Assembly (NCBI GenBank): GCA_017302015.1
Contig: JAFLEE010000050.1
Span: forward strand, 1 to 38,898
From: Spirochaetota bacterium
GTDB taxonomy: Bacteria > Spirochaetota > UBA12135 > COTS27 > JAFLEE01
Reading direction: 5' to 3'
Length of the DNA: 38,898 bases
Below are positions 7,777-16,885 of this stretch, piece after piece (the first letter of the stretch is position 1; every line of letters begins with the position of its first letter). A program made the translations under genes and the position numbers. The notes under the pieces are model-generated. The model saw only the letters and a program-made list of their open reading frames with translations. It did no database searches and had not been told where the DNA came from.

Positions 7777-10700
7777 ATGCCGATCCCATCGCTCCGTTTT
7801 TTTTCCATGGCCACCGCCGCGTTCGCGCTCCTCGCGCTCCCCCTATCCGCGGCGTTCACCAACACCTTCGACGTCACCCTCTCGAACAATTTCGCCACCA
7901 ATGAAGCCGTCTTCCGGTTCACCTCCACGAACCTGACCCACGGGCGCTACGGCGAGAACCAGTGGCTCGACACGGCCTACACCAAGCGGATCAAATACTC
8001 CGTGACCAATTCGATGATCGCGGGCGACCTCACGAATTTCCCGGTGTTGGTGAAATTGACCAACGCGGTGCTGTTCGCCTCGTCCAAAACCTACGGAGAA
8101 GACCTCCGCTTCACCTCCATCGACGGAACCAACCTCCTCAATTTCGAGATCGAGAATTGGGACGCCGCCGGGAAGACCGCCAACGTCTGGGTGCGCCTCC
8201 CCCTCCTCAGTTCCGGCAGCAATACCTCGTTTTACGCCTATTTCGCCAATGCGGGCCTTCCCACCGACGCCTCGTTCCGGGGGCTGAACCCCTCCAATGC
8301 CTGGGACACTAATTTCCGCTCCGTCTGGCACCTCAAGGAGAGCGGTAGCGGCGCAGTGGGCGAGTTTTTCGACAGCACCACGAACACGAACGGGGGCCGC
8401 GGCGGCAACGGCACGGCGGGGCGCATCCCCGTGCGCACCAACGGCGTCGTCCAAGACGGGCAGTACTTCGACGGGGTCAACGACTACATCCAATTCAACC
8501 AGAGCAATCTCGGGCCGCTCACCCTTTCGCTCTGGGCGAAGGCCGACTCCGTCAACCCGTCCAAGATGCTGTGGTGCTTCAAACTCCAGAGCCCGGGTCC
8601 CGACCTCTGGTTCCAGAACAACGCCATCATCTACCTCAACACGTGGGACGGGAACAATACTCCCGTCTGCGCGACGCCGGCGACCGTCACCTCGTGGCAC
8701 CATTACACGATGGTCTTCTCCAATTCCGCGCGGTTCTTCATCGACGGGGTCTATGCCGGAACGGCCTCCGTCTATAAAGACCCAACCAGCGCCAATTTTA
8801 GCCTCGCCACCTCCGACACGAGCTATTGCTGGAAGGGGGCCATCGACGAGGCTCGCCTCTCGTCCGGGGCCCGCTCCGCCGCCTGGATCCTGGCTGAGTA
8901 CACCAATATGCTCGATCCCGGCGCTTTCGCCGTCTCGGGAACGGTGGAAGACCTTTCGTCCGTTCGCCCCTCCACCACCCCGTGGGTGGCCCCGAAGGCC
9001 GCGTTCCAAGTGGCCGATCTCGCGACCTGGACCAATTTCGCCGTGTCGAATCTCGTGACCAACGGGGGGCTCGCCCTCTTCCAAATCGCCACCAATGACG
9101 GCTCCAACGCGAGCGATTGGCTCTACTGGAGCAATAGCATCGCCTGGGTCCCCGCCAACGGACTCCCCACGACCAATAACCGCTCCAACGCGAACTCCGT
9201 CACCGAGGTCAACGCGGGCCTCACCAATCTCCCGGTCGCCTCCGGGAAATTCAATTGGCGGGCCTGCTTCCTCTCGGACGGCACCAACGAACTCTACATG
9301 GGGAACGTCTCCATCGCCTTCACCCGGGTCGCGCCCAGCATCACCAATCCGGCGGCCAGCGGAACGCCCGTCTTCGGGCTAAACCAGAGTTTCGTTTGGA
9401 CGGGGAACTCCAACCTCTATTACACGCTGCTCGTCGGCACCAACGCCCTCCTCACCGGTTCCCGCCTCGCCGTCTCCAACGTCCAGGGGAACCAATGGGC
9501 GATCTCCAATACCGCCCCGACGAATTGGCTCCAGACCTCGAACTACTACGTCACCGTGATCTCTTCCGATCCGTTCCAGAACGCGACCCCCGGCGCGGTG
9601 ACCAATGATTTCCAATTCCAGAACAATGCGCCGTCCCTCGACTGGGCGTCGAACAAACCGCGCCTCTGGTTGGAGAGCCCCTCCGCCTCGGATCGGTCGC
9701 TCGCCTGGCAGGCCAGCGATAGCGATCCGTGCGACGTGCCGTACCTCGCCTACACCCTCACCCTGGCGACCAATTTGCCGTTGGCCTCCCACATCATCAC
9801 GAACATCAGCCTCTCCAACAACAGCATCGACCTCGCCCCCGTCCAGACGGCCCTTTCCGGGATGATGCTCGACGGCGCGACGATCTACTGGCGCGTGAGC
9901 GTCTCCGATCCCCACCTGGGGACCTCCCCCGCCTTCGCCACCCCGAGCAATTTCTACCTCGACGTGACGAATAATACCCCGGCCGTCACGAGCAATCTGC
10001 TCTTTACCGTGAGCGCCTCCAACCTCTTCAGTTCGAATACCGTATTCAGCTGGTCCGGGGGCGACTTCGACCAGGGCGACCTCGTGACCTATAATTTCCA
10101 GGTCGTGGAGTCGGTGTCGGGGTTGGTGGCCGCCGATCTCTTCACCACCAATACCAACCTCGTGCTCCCGGTGCAATTGACCTCGAACGAGCACTACGTC
10201 CTGCGCGTGCGCGGGCGCGACCAGAAGGGCCTCGTCTCTTCCCTCCAGACGAATTGGGGCGTCTGGACGAACGGTACCACCAATTACTTCATCTACGACA
10301 CCACGCTCGCGAGCCTCGCCACGGCTTTCCCGACGGTCCTGAGCGGCACCACGGTGACGAAGGCTTCCGCCCTTTCCTGGTCCAACGCCCAGGCCGGGTA
10401 TGGCTACCAGGTCTTGGTGTCTCCCACCAGCAATTTCACCTCGGTCCAATCCACGACCAACCTCTCCGGCGCCTCGGTGCCGCTCACTTCCCTCGCCTCC
10501 TTCTCGAACCTGGTCTCCGGGTCCACGAACTACTACGCCATGGTGTCCGTGCTCTCGAATACGCTCTCGGCGCCGAGCTATATCTACGCCTCAGGCCTCG
10601 GTTCCTTCGTGTTCCAGGACGACGCGAACCCCATGGCCTTGGGCGCGCTCAGCGTCAGCAACGAACTCTACATCCCCGGTCCGTCCCCGACCCATTACTC

Positions 10701-13572
10701 CCTGTTCTTTTCCGGGACCGAAGCCAACGGCATGGAGATCTCCTACGTCTTCACGTTCTACACCAACACGAACGTGGTGGTCGAAACCCGCAGCAACGTC
10801 ACCGGGACCTCCCTCGACGTCCGTCTGCTCACCAATTACGCCGCGTTGCCCGACAACGTCGGGATCAACTGGGAAGTCACGGCGATGGTCAACAGCCACC
10901 AGACCCTCAAAACCCTCACGGGGGTTTCCCGCTCCTTCTTCCTCAATAAGGCCAATGACGCGCCGACGGCGAGCAACCTGAGCGCGCCCCTCGACGGGCG
11001 CCTCTATTTGAACGATCCCATCACGCTCCAGAGCGTGAGCGATCCCGACCTCTACGACGCGGTGAGCAACGAGTTCGTCGCCTCGCTCTACCCGGCCTTC
11101 CCGGCGTTTTCCCTCTACACCTACGCGAGCACCAACCGCACGGCGCTGCTCTCCTCGTTCACCAACGGGAGCGGCACCGCGATCCTGCAGGACCTCGGCG
11201 CCTCGAACGCCGTCTACGTGCGCGTGCGGTCCTTCGACAATCGGGGCGGGCTCTCCCCGTGGCTCTCGGCCACGAACGCCAGCGGGACCCTCTTCGCCGG
11301 CCTCAACGACCTCCGCCTCGTGGCCCCGGTGCCCGTCTCGCCCGTCAGCCTCTCCGTGACCCAAGGGCACGGGGGCACGCTGTCCTGGTCCAACGCGGTC
11401 ACCCTCCCATCGACCAACGCGGGGGGGCAACCGCTCCTCTACGCCATCCAATTCGCGACCAATTCCAACTTCAACGGCATGACCTCGACGAACGTCGACT
11501 TGAGCCTCGCGGGCAGCGTCGCGTTCTCCCAGGTCGATTTCCCCCGCCTCACCAATTATTCCGCGTGCTTCTTCCGCCTACAGGCCTATTACGGGGCCGG
11601 GAATGCCGGCAGCGTCTACGGCACGAACCTGGGGAGTTTCACCTTCCTCGACGACAACGCTCCCGTGGCCGCCTTCGTCCTCACGACGACGAACGAAGTC
11701 TACGGGACCAACGACGGCACCCCGGCGGAGCGCAGCCTGCGCTGGCTCGCCGCGAGCGAGGCCGACGGCGACCGGGTCACCTACGACCTCTACCTCTTCG
11801 CGACCAACACCAACGGGGCCCCCGCCATCTCCACGAACACCAACCTCGCCACCAATGTCCTCGATATCGCGTCGGCGAACAATTTCCAGGTCCTCCAGGA
11901 CAATACCCGCTACTGGGTCATGATCACCAATATCCGCGATAGCCATGGGCGGGAGAACGTCTCCTACCCTTCCTTGGCGTCCTACCGTCGCGATTTCCTC
12001 TTCAACTTGAGCAACGACCTGCCGACGGCTCCCTCCAACCTCGCCTTCACGGTGAGCGCCCCCGCCGCCACCAATTTCGCCGTCTGCGCGCCCAAGGCGG
12101 AATTCGGGTTTTCCGCCACCGACCCCGATTCGTACGACATCGCCTCCCTGCAATACCACCTGTACGTGTACAGCACCAACGACGTCACCAATGCGTCCAA
12201 CTACTACACCAACGGCGTCCCCGCCCAACCGATGTACGAGTACGTGACGTCGAGCAATAAAGCCAGCCTCTTCGACCTCGTCGCCCGGTACGCCACGCGC
12301 AATTTGAGCGATCCCGGCCTCACCAACGGGCGGCCCTTCGTTCTCGGCGTGCGGGCCTACGATCAGCGGGGCGGGGCCTCGGGGCTCTGGGTGTATCCCC
12401 TCGTCTTCACCTACTCGAACAATAACCTGGCGCCCACGGTCAAACCCCAATTGGCATTCTCCAACGGCCTCCTCGGTTCCACCCTGTATTGGACCAACGG
12501 ATCCGATCCCGACGATTCCGCCCTCCTCTACCGCATCGAAATCTCCGCCTCCTCGTCGTTCGCCACGCTCTTGGCTTCGACCAACGCCGCGGCGCAGCAG
12601 GGCGCGGCGAACCAGGTCTCGAGCCTCCCCCTCGCCTCGCTCCCGGGCTTCGCTTCCCTCGCGACCGGCCGGGCCTATTTCATCCGCATCGAAGGACACG
12701 ACCCCTACGACGGCACCAACCTGGGTTATTCGGCCCCCTCCGGGTTCTACCTCCCCCGCGCCGACGAAGACCTCGACTTCACCGAGTTCCATATCGGCGA
12801 CCTCTCCGCCGCTTACGCCGGTCGAAGCGCCGACAAGGCGCTCAAATTGACCCTCCCCGCCCCCGGGCTCCCGGAGGGGATGCTCCTGCGCCTTCGGAGC
12901 GTGCCCTACGCCTCCGTGGGCCTGAAGACGAATTTTTCGGCCTGGGTGACCGCCTTCGGGAAGGTCTTCCCCGACCGCAATCGCCGGGTCGTCCAATCCA
13001 AGATCTACGAAGTCGGCGCCAGCGCGCTCGATGGCACGCGGGCGGACGCCGCCTATGCCACCCCCGTCCGCCTCTCCCTCACCCTCGCCGATGCGGCGCT
13101 CCTCGCCATGAGCAATACGGCCTATTACCGCATCGCCCAACTAAACGGCGCCACGACCGAATGGAATATCCTCGATTCGGCCACCCAGGCCGATGGCCTC
13201 TTGGGATGGGTCGCCACGAGCAATGGCGCCTTCACCGTGCTGGCCCACGTCACCCCGATGGAGGCCCTCTCGAGCCCGCTCGCCTTCCCCAACCCGGTCT
13301 CCATCGAGAAGACGGGGGCCGTCTCGCTCTCCGTGGTGACCACCGCCGCGGGTAGCCTCGAGATCCAAGTCCTCGATCTGCGGGGGCGGATGGTCTTCAA
13401 GACGCGCCAAGACGTGGAAGCCTCCCCCGAAGGCCGCCTGCGGGTCTTCCGTTGGGATGCCCGTGATTCGTTCGGTCAATTATGCGCCCCGGGCGTCTAT
13501 GTCGTGCGCTATCTCTTGACGTCGCCCGGACAAGCGGTCGTGGTGAAGACCACCCGGATAGGAGTGAAATGA
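7777..13572 (+). CDS. Giant secreted DUF2341/LamG/Fn3-like surface protein with T9SS-like C-terminal domain
   Basis: The 1931-residue protein opens with a signal peptide (residues 1-27, ATAAFALLALPLSAAF). A DUF2341-like domain covers about 70-168. A LamG/concanavalin-like fold covers about 178-378, with the typical FDGVNDYIQF and KGAIDEARLSSGARSAAWI. A long array of Fn3/Ig-like modules of about 100-120 residues follows to about 1660. Several have the pattern DPDxYD, ATN, YWRV, D-x-x-G and FxxNxxNDxPTAPSNL. A non-repeated region precedes a last domain (about 1832-1931) that begins FPNP and contains LEIQVLDLRGRMVF, WDARDSFG and APGVYVVRY, as in FlgD-Ig and type IX sorting domains. The Thr-Asn dipeptide is strikingly frequent. 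The ATG at 7777 has GGGAG about nine bases upstream. The likely role is a surface polysaccharide-binding or adhesin-like protein; this is inferred. Confidence 0.88.
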   Translation: MPIPSLRFFSMATAAFALLALPLSAAFTNTFDVTLSNNFATNEAVFRFTSTNLTHGRYGENQWLDTAYTKRIKYSVTNSMIAGDLTNFPVLVKLTNAVLFASSKTYGEDLRFTSIDGTNLLNFEIENWDAAGKTANVWVRLPLLSSGSNTSFYAYFANAGLPTDASFRGLNPSNAWDTNFRSVWHLKESGSGAVGEFFDSTTNTNGGRGGNGTAGRIPVRTNGVVQDGQYFDGVNDYIQFNQSNLGPLTLSLWAKADSVNPSKMLWCFKLQSPGPDLWFQNNAIIYLNTWDGNNTPVCATPATVTSWHHYTMVFSNSARFFIDGVYAGTASVYKDPTSANFSLATSDTSYCWKGAIDEARLSSGARSAAWILAEYTNMLDPGAFAVSGTVEDLSSVRPSTTPWVAPKAAFQVADLATWTNFAVSNLVTNGGLALFQIATNDGSNASDWLYWSNSIAWVPANGLPTTNNRSNANSVTEVNAGLTNLPVASGKFNWRACFLSDGTNELYMGNVSIAFTRVAPSITNPAASGTPVFGLNQSFVWTGNSNLYYTLLVGTNALLTGSRLAVSNVQGNQWAISNTAPTNWLQTSNYYVTVISSDPFQNATPGAVTNDFQFQNNAPSLDWASNKPRLWLESPSASDRSLAWQASDSDPCDVPYLAYTLTLATNLPLASHIITNISLSNNSIDLAPVQTALSGMMLDGATIYWRVSVSDPHLGTSPAFATPSNFYLDVTNNTPAVTSNLLFTVSASNLFSSNTVFSWSGGDFDQGDLVTYNFQVVESVSGLVAADLFTTNTNLVLPVQLTSNEHYVLRVRGRDQKGLVSSLQTNWGVWTNGTTNYFIYDTTLASLATAFPTVLSGTTVTKASALSWSNAQAGYGYQVLVSPTSNFTSVQSTTNLSGASVPLTSLASFSNLVSGSTNYYAMVSVLSNTLSAPSYIYASGLGSFVFQDDANPMALGALSVSNELYIPGPSPTHYSLFFSGTEANGMEISYVFTFYTNTNVVVETRSNVTGTSLDVRLLTNYAALPDNVGINWEVTAMVNSHQTLKTLTGVSRSFFLNKANDAPTASNLSAPLDGRLYLNDPITLQSVSDPDLYDAVSNEFVASLYPAFPAFSLYTYASTNRTALLSSFTNGSGTAILQDLGASNAVYVRVRSFDNRGGLSPWLSATNASGTLFAGLNDLRLVAPVPVSPVSLSVTQGHGGTLSWSNAVTLPSTNAGGQPLLYAIQFATNSNFNGMTSTNVDLSLAGSVAFSQVDFPRLTNYSACFFRLQAYYGAGNAGSVYGTNLGSFTFLDDNAPVAAFVLTTTNEVYGTNDGTPAERSLRWLAASEADGDRVTYDLYLFATNTNGAPAISTNTNLATNVLDIASANNFQVLQDNTRYWVMITNIRDSHGRENVSYPSLASYRRDFLFNLSNDLPTAPSNLAFTVSAPAATNFAVCAPKAEFGFSATDPDSYDIASLQYHLYVYSTNDVTNASNYYTNGVPAQPMYEYVTSSNKASLFDLVARYATRNLSDPGLTNGRPFVLGVRAYDQRGGASGLWVYPLVFTYSNNNLAPTVKPQLAFSNGLLGSTLYWTNGSDPDDSALLYRIEISASSSFATLLASTNAAAQQGAANQVSSLPLASLPGFASLATGRAYFIRIEGHDPYDGTNLGYSAPSGFYLPRADEDLDFTEFHIGDLSAAYAGRSADKALKLTLPAPGLPEGMLLRLRSVPYASVGLKTNFSAWVTAFGKVFPDRNRRVVQSKIYEVGASALDGTRADAAYATPVRLSLTLADAALLAMSNTAYYRIAQLNGATTEWNILDSATQADGLLGWVATSNGAFTVLAHVTPMEALSSPLAFPNPVSIEKTGAVSLSVVTTAAGSLEIQVLDLRGRMVFKTRQDVEASPEGRLRVFRWDARDSFGQLCAPGVYVVRYLLTSPGQAVVVKTTRIGVK

Positions 13573-15515
13573 TGACCCTCTTTCGTACCCGCCTCCCCGC
13601 GGCCACCCTGGCCCTCGCCGCCCTCCTGGGGACCGCATCCCGGGCCCAGGCCCAAATCGTCAATCCCATCGCGATCACCCAACCCACCGCCGATAAGGCG
13701 GGGCTCTTCTCCACCGAAGTCGGGATGACCGCCCGTAATTTGTCCATGGGGCGGGCCTTCACCGGCGTGCTCGACGACGCCAGCGCCCTCTACTTCAATC
13801 CGGCCGGCCTCGCCCTGGGCACCCAATTCCTGGGCGCCGCGAGCTATTCCTTCATGGATCTCGGGGTGCGGTATTTCAGCGGCGCCTTCGCCTTCCCCTT
13901 CACGGAACGCTTCGTGCTCGGCGTGGGCTGGATCAATACCGGCCTCGCCACGAAGATCGACAAGATCGACGTCTTCGGCATCCCCACCGGGGAGACCTTC
14001 GGCCAGGACGAGAACCTCGTCACCGTCGGCCTCGGCATCCGCCTCTTCCAAAGCGATAAATGGGGCCTCATCACCACGGGGATCAACGCCAAACTCGCCA
14101 CCCTCGCCTTCGATTCGGATGTGAGCGCCGGCCTCGGCTTGGACGTCGGCTTCGCGTGGGATCTCCCCCGCATCGCCTCCCGCTTCGGCCTCTCCTTCCA
14201 GAACGTCCCCCCGCCGAAGATGACCCTGGCCACGGGGCGCGCCGCCAGCTATCCCATCAACATGCGCTTGGGCTACAGTACCCGGCTCATCCCCAAATTG
14301 CTCCTCGCGGCCGAGTTCGACCTCATCGGCCTCGCCCATCCCCAGCCCCAGTTCGGCGCGGGCGTCGGCGCGGAATGGACGCCCATCCGCTTCCTTTCCC
14401 TCAACGCGGGTTGGAACCTGACCGAACTCAGCCTGGGCACCTCGCTCCACCTCCTCTCCTTCGACGTCGGCTACGCGTTCATCCTCGGGTCGGGCGGGGC
14501 GAGCCACCACCTCTCCCTCGGGTACGTCTTCGGGCGCATCCCTTCCCTCGAGGAGCGCGACCAAAAGAAGCGCGATGGCGACTTGGCCTACCGGGAACTC
14601 GACCTCGCCTACCGGGAAAAAATCGCCAAGGAAGACTACCGCGCGGCGAGCGACCTGATGTCCCAGCTCATCCAGAACCGGAAAGCCTATACGTCCACCG
14701 TCGAGGAGGCCCTCCTTCTGGCCCAGAAGGAACTCGGGATGAAGATCCGCTCCGAGGAACTCTACGCCAAGGCGGATAAGGAATACAAGGCCCGCCAATT
14801 CGACAAGGCTTTCGAGACGATCCAGGAAGTCTACCGGATCAATCCGGACTACCGCAAAGCCGTCTCGCTGAAGGAGAAGATCATCAACCACCGGGAGGTT
14901 TCGGAGCGCATCGCCGCGATCCGGGAGCACGTGGCCAAACGGCGCTACGAAGAGGCCGACAGCATGATCGAATACTGCCTGAAGCTCGAGGCCGAGAACC
15001 CCGATCTCGCCGCCCTCAAAAAGCAGGTGAAGCCCTTCGTCGCCGAGTCCATCTCGCGGAAGATCCTGGAGGAAGCCGCGCTCTTCGTCAAGATCGGCAA
15101 CCGCCCGAAGGCCCTCGAGAAGGTGGAGGACGCCCTCAAATACTGGCCGGAGAACCCTGACGCGAAGGCCCTCAAAACCCGCATCGGCGCCGAGGAACTG
15201 TCCGCGCGCTACGCCCGGGCCTTCGAGGCCTTCAAGGCCGGACGCCACGAGGACGCCATCGCCCTCTGCGTCGAACTCGAGGCCACCAAGGCCGAAGGAA
15301 CCGAAAGCGCCAATATCCTCGCGGATATCCGGAAACTGAAGAACCTCGCCAACTCGCGCCTGTGCATCGTCAAGGCCAAGGCGGCCCTGGACGCCTCGGA
15401 CTTCAAGGCGGCGGAGACCCAGATCAAGAAGGCGCTGGAGTTCGACCCGACCAACCCCGAGGCCCTGGAAACCTACGAGCGCTACAAGAGCATGAAGGCG
15501 CTCCTCTCCCCCTGA
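13572..15515 (+). CDS. PorV/UPF0164-like outer-membrane barrel fused to a C-terminal TPR region
   Basis: The 647-residue protein has a signal peptide ending near ASRAQA. A beta-barrel domain to about residue 325 carries the PorV-family motif ARNLSMGRAFTGVLDDASAL followed by YFNPAGLA, and alternating strands end in LSLGYVFG. From about 330 to the end it is all helical, with TPR-like repeats (AYREKIAKEDYRAASDLMSQ; KARQFDKAFETIQEVYRINP; ALEFDPTNPEALETYERYK). PorV in type IX secretion receives proteins bearing C-terminal sorting domains. That fits the upstream partner, whose stop codon overlaps this start (TGATG; an ATG three bases earlier would give an ATGA overlap). GGAG at 13561 favours the second ATG. 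The TPR tail probably lies in the periplasm. Confidence 0.82.
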   Translation: MTLFRTRLPAATLALAALLGTASRAQAQIVNPIAITQPTADKAGLFSTEVGMTARNLSMGRAFTGVLDDASALYFNPAGLALGTQFLGAASYSFMDLGVRYFSGAFAFPFTERFVLGVGWINTGLATKIDKIDVFGIPTGETFGQDENLVTVGLGIRLFQSDKWGLITTGINAKLATLAFDSDVSAGLGLDVGFAWDLPRIASRFGLSFQNVPPPKMTLATGRAASYPINMRLGYSTRLIPKLLLAAEFDLIGLAHPQPQFGAGVGAEWTPIRFLSLNAGWNLTELSLGTSLHLLSFDVGYAFILGSGGASHHLSLGYVFGRIPSLEERDQKKRDGDLAYRELDLAYREKIAKEDYRAASDLMSQLIQNRKAYTSTVEEALLLAQKELGMKIRSEELYAKADKEYKARQFDKAFETIQEVYRINPDYRKAVSLKEKIINHREVSERIAAIREHVAKRRYEEADSMIEYCLKLEAENPDLAALKKQVKPFVAESISRKILEEAALFVKIGNRPKALEKVEDALKYWPENPDAKALKTRIGAEELSARYARAFEAFKAGRHEDAIALCVELEATKAEGTESANILADIRKLKNLANSRLCIVKAKAALDASDFKAAETQIKKALEFDPTNPEALETYERYKSMKALLSP

Positions 15516-15522
15516 GGGCGAT

Positions 15523-16563
15523 ATGCAATTGCGCGACCTGCTCAACCAGTACCAGCCCATTACCCTGGAGGAGATCCTCGCCCAATGCGAGATCCTGCCC
15601 TTCGACATCTACCACCTGCATCCCGAATCGAAGTCCTACGTCCTGCTCGCCAAGGCGAATCGAAGCGTCTCGACCATCGCGAAACTGGCCTTCCAGTTCT
15701 ACATCCGCAAGGAGGACGCGGCGGCCTACCTCGAGATCAAGACCCGCAGCGTGGCCAAGTACCGGGAGACCTTCGAGACCAAGATGTCGGACCGCTTCGC
15801 CACGATGGAGGAGAAGGCCGAGTCGCTCTACCGCTTCGCCGACGTGCTCATCGAGGCCTCCCTCAATAATCCCCAAGACCTCAAGATGATCGAGGAGACC
15901 CGGGGGTTCGTGAAGATGGTGGTCGACCTCGCCGCGGTCAACCTCACCCTCCTCGACCACCTGAAACGGGAGGGCGACGTCAACCGCTACCTCTACCGGC
16001 ATTCCATCAACGTCTTCATCCTCGCCAGCACCTTCCTGCAACTCCACGCCATGCGCGCCGGGGGGATCACCCCCAAAGAGGTGCTCAACGCCGCCATGGG
16101 GGCGCTCTATATCGACATCGCCATGCCCCAAGTCCCCGAGGAGATCTACGGGAAATCCTCCCCCCTCACCGATGAGGAGATGGCCGTCATCCGCCAGCAC
16201 CCGGCGGCGGGGTATGCCATCCTCAAGACCGCCGTCGACGAGCACCAGGTCGTGATGTCGGAGACGTCCCTGGCGGTGGTCCTGGGCCACCATGAGCGCT
16301 TCGACGGCTCCGGGTACCCGAAGGGCGCCAAGGGCGACACGCTGCCCCTCGCCATCCGCGCCATCTCGATCTGCGACGTCTATGAGGCGCTCACCTCGCC
16401 TAGGCCCTACCGGCCCCCCTACCTTCAGTTCGCTGCCGCGAAATTCATGAAAGAAGAGATGGCGACCAAATTCGACCCGGATCTCCTCGACAAATTCATC
16501 ATTATGCTGGGCCCCAAGCAGATGATCGAATACGAGTTCGAAAAGCGCCGCCTCCTCAAATAA
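15523..16563 (+). CDS. HD-GYP-like protein with degenerate HD motif
   Basis: The 346-residue protein has an unfamiliar N-terminal region (1-150) and an HD-GYP domain after it. The first conserved His is kept (His160, HSINVF), as are RQHPAAG, HHERFDGSGYPKG (His256-His257) and DVYEALTSPRPYR. The core HDxGK motif, however, reads I-D-I-A-M at 197-201: the metal-binding His is Ile and the catalytic Lys is Met. Active HD-GYP proteins hydrolyse cyclic-di-GMP; this one may instead sense it or act as a scaffold. It starts only seven bases after the PorV-TPR gene, so the three genes probably form one transcript. No membrane segment or receiver domain is visible. Confidence 0.85.
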   Translation: MQLRDLLNQYQPITLEEILAQCEILPFDIYHLHPESKSYVLLAKANRSVSTIAKLAFQFYIRKEDAAAYLEIKTRSVAKYRETFETKMSDRFATMEEKAESLYRFADVLIEASLNNPQDLKMIEETRGFVKMVVDLAAVNLTLLDHLKREGDVNRYLYRHSINVFILASTFLQLHAMRAGGITPKEVLNAAMGALYIDIAMPQVPEEIYGKSSPLTDEEMAVIRQHPAAGYAILKTAVDEHQVVMSETSLAVVLGHHERFDGSGYPKGAKGDTLPLAIRAISICDVYEALTSPRPYRPPYLQFAAAKFMKEEMATKFDPDLLDKFIIMLGPKQMIEYEFEKRRLLK

Positions 16564-16605
16564 GCGCCCCGAGGCCGGAAACTCGCGGCTTCCGCGTTTT
16601 CGGAC

Positions 16606-16635
16606 TGGACATCCCACCGGGATGCAGGGTATAAT
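16606..16635 (+). promoter_or_regulatory. Promoter for the tRNA-Met pair
   Basis: TGGACA (16606-16611) and a perfect TATAAT (16630-16635) are separated by 18 bases. Transcription would start near 16642, about five bases before the mature 5' end of the first tRNA. Confidence 0.72.
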
Positions 16636-16646
16636 CCTTTCGTTAT

Positions 16647-16720
16647 TGCGGGGTGGAGAAGTCCGGTATCTCGTCGGGCTCATAACCCGAAGGTCCCAGG
16701 TTCAAATCCTGGCCCCGCTA
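16647..16720 (+). tRNA. Initiator tRNA-Met (CAT)
   Basis: This is a 74-base cloverleaf. Acceptor TGCGGGG faces CCCCGCT; the D-arm is GAGA/TCTC; the anticodon stem TCGGG/CCCGA carries the three G-C pairs that mark initiator tRNAs; the loop is CTCATAA; the T-arm is CCAGG/CCTGG around TTCAAAT. Position 1 faces 72 as T opposite T, an unpaired end as initiator tRNAs require, though C-A is the usual pair. The discriminator is A and no CCA is encoded. Confidence 0.95.
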
Positions 16721-16776
16721 AGAACAGCGCGGCGGGCGCGGGCAAGTGTCCGCTTCCGCCGCGTTTGCTTTTGGAG

Positions 16777-16849
16777 GGCGGCGTAGCTCAGTCGGTAGAG
16801 CAAGGGAATCATAATCCCTGGGTCCGCGGTTCAAATCCGTGCGCCGCTA
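16777..16849 (+). tRNA. tRNA with CAT anticodon, probably elongator tRNA-Met
   Basis: This is a 73-base cloverleaf: acceptor GGCGGCG/CGCCGCT with a G-T end pair, D-arm GCTC/GAGC, anticodon stem AGGGA/TCCCT with loop ATCATAA, and T-arm CGCGG/CCGTG with a G-T wobble. It lacks the three G-C anticodon pairs of an initiator. A CAT anticodon could also belong to a tRNA-Ile modified to lysidine; elongator Met is favoured but not proven. No CCA is encoded. Confidence 0.9.
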
Positions 16850-16854
16850 ATCGA

Positions 16855-16885
16855 GAAACCCCGGGGAAGCCCGGGGTTTCTTTTT
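16855..16885 (+). terminator. Rho-independent terminator of the tRNA operon
   Basis: An eleven-pair stem, GAAACCCCGGG pairing with CCCGGGGTTTC, is followed directly by a T-run (CTTTTT). It begins six bases after the second tRNA. Confidence 0.9.

Noticed and set aside
13509-15608. 699-residue minus-strand frame antisense to the PorV-TPR gene
   Set aside because: It is an antisense shadow in GC-rich DNA; the plus strand has PorV and TPR motifs and a ribosome site.
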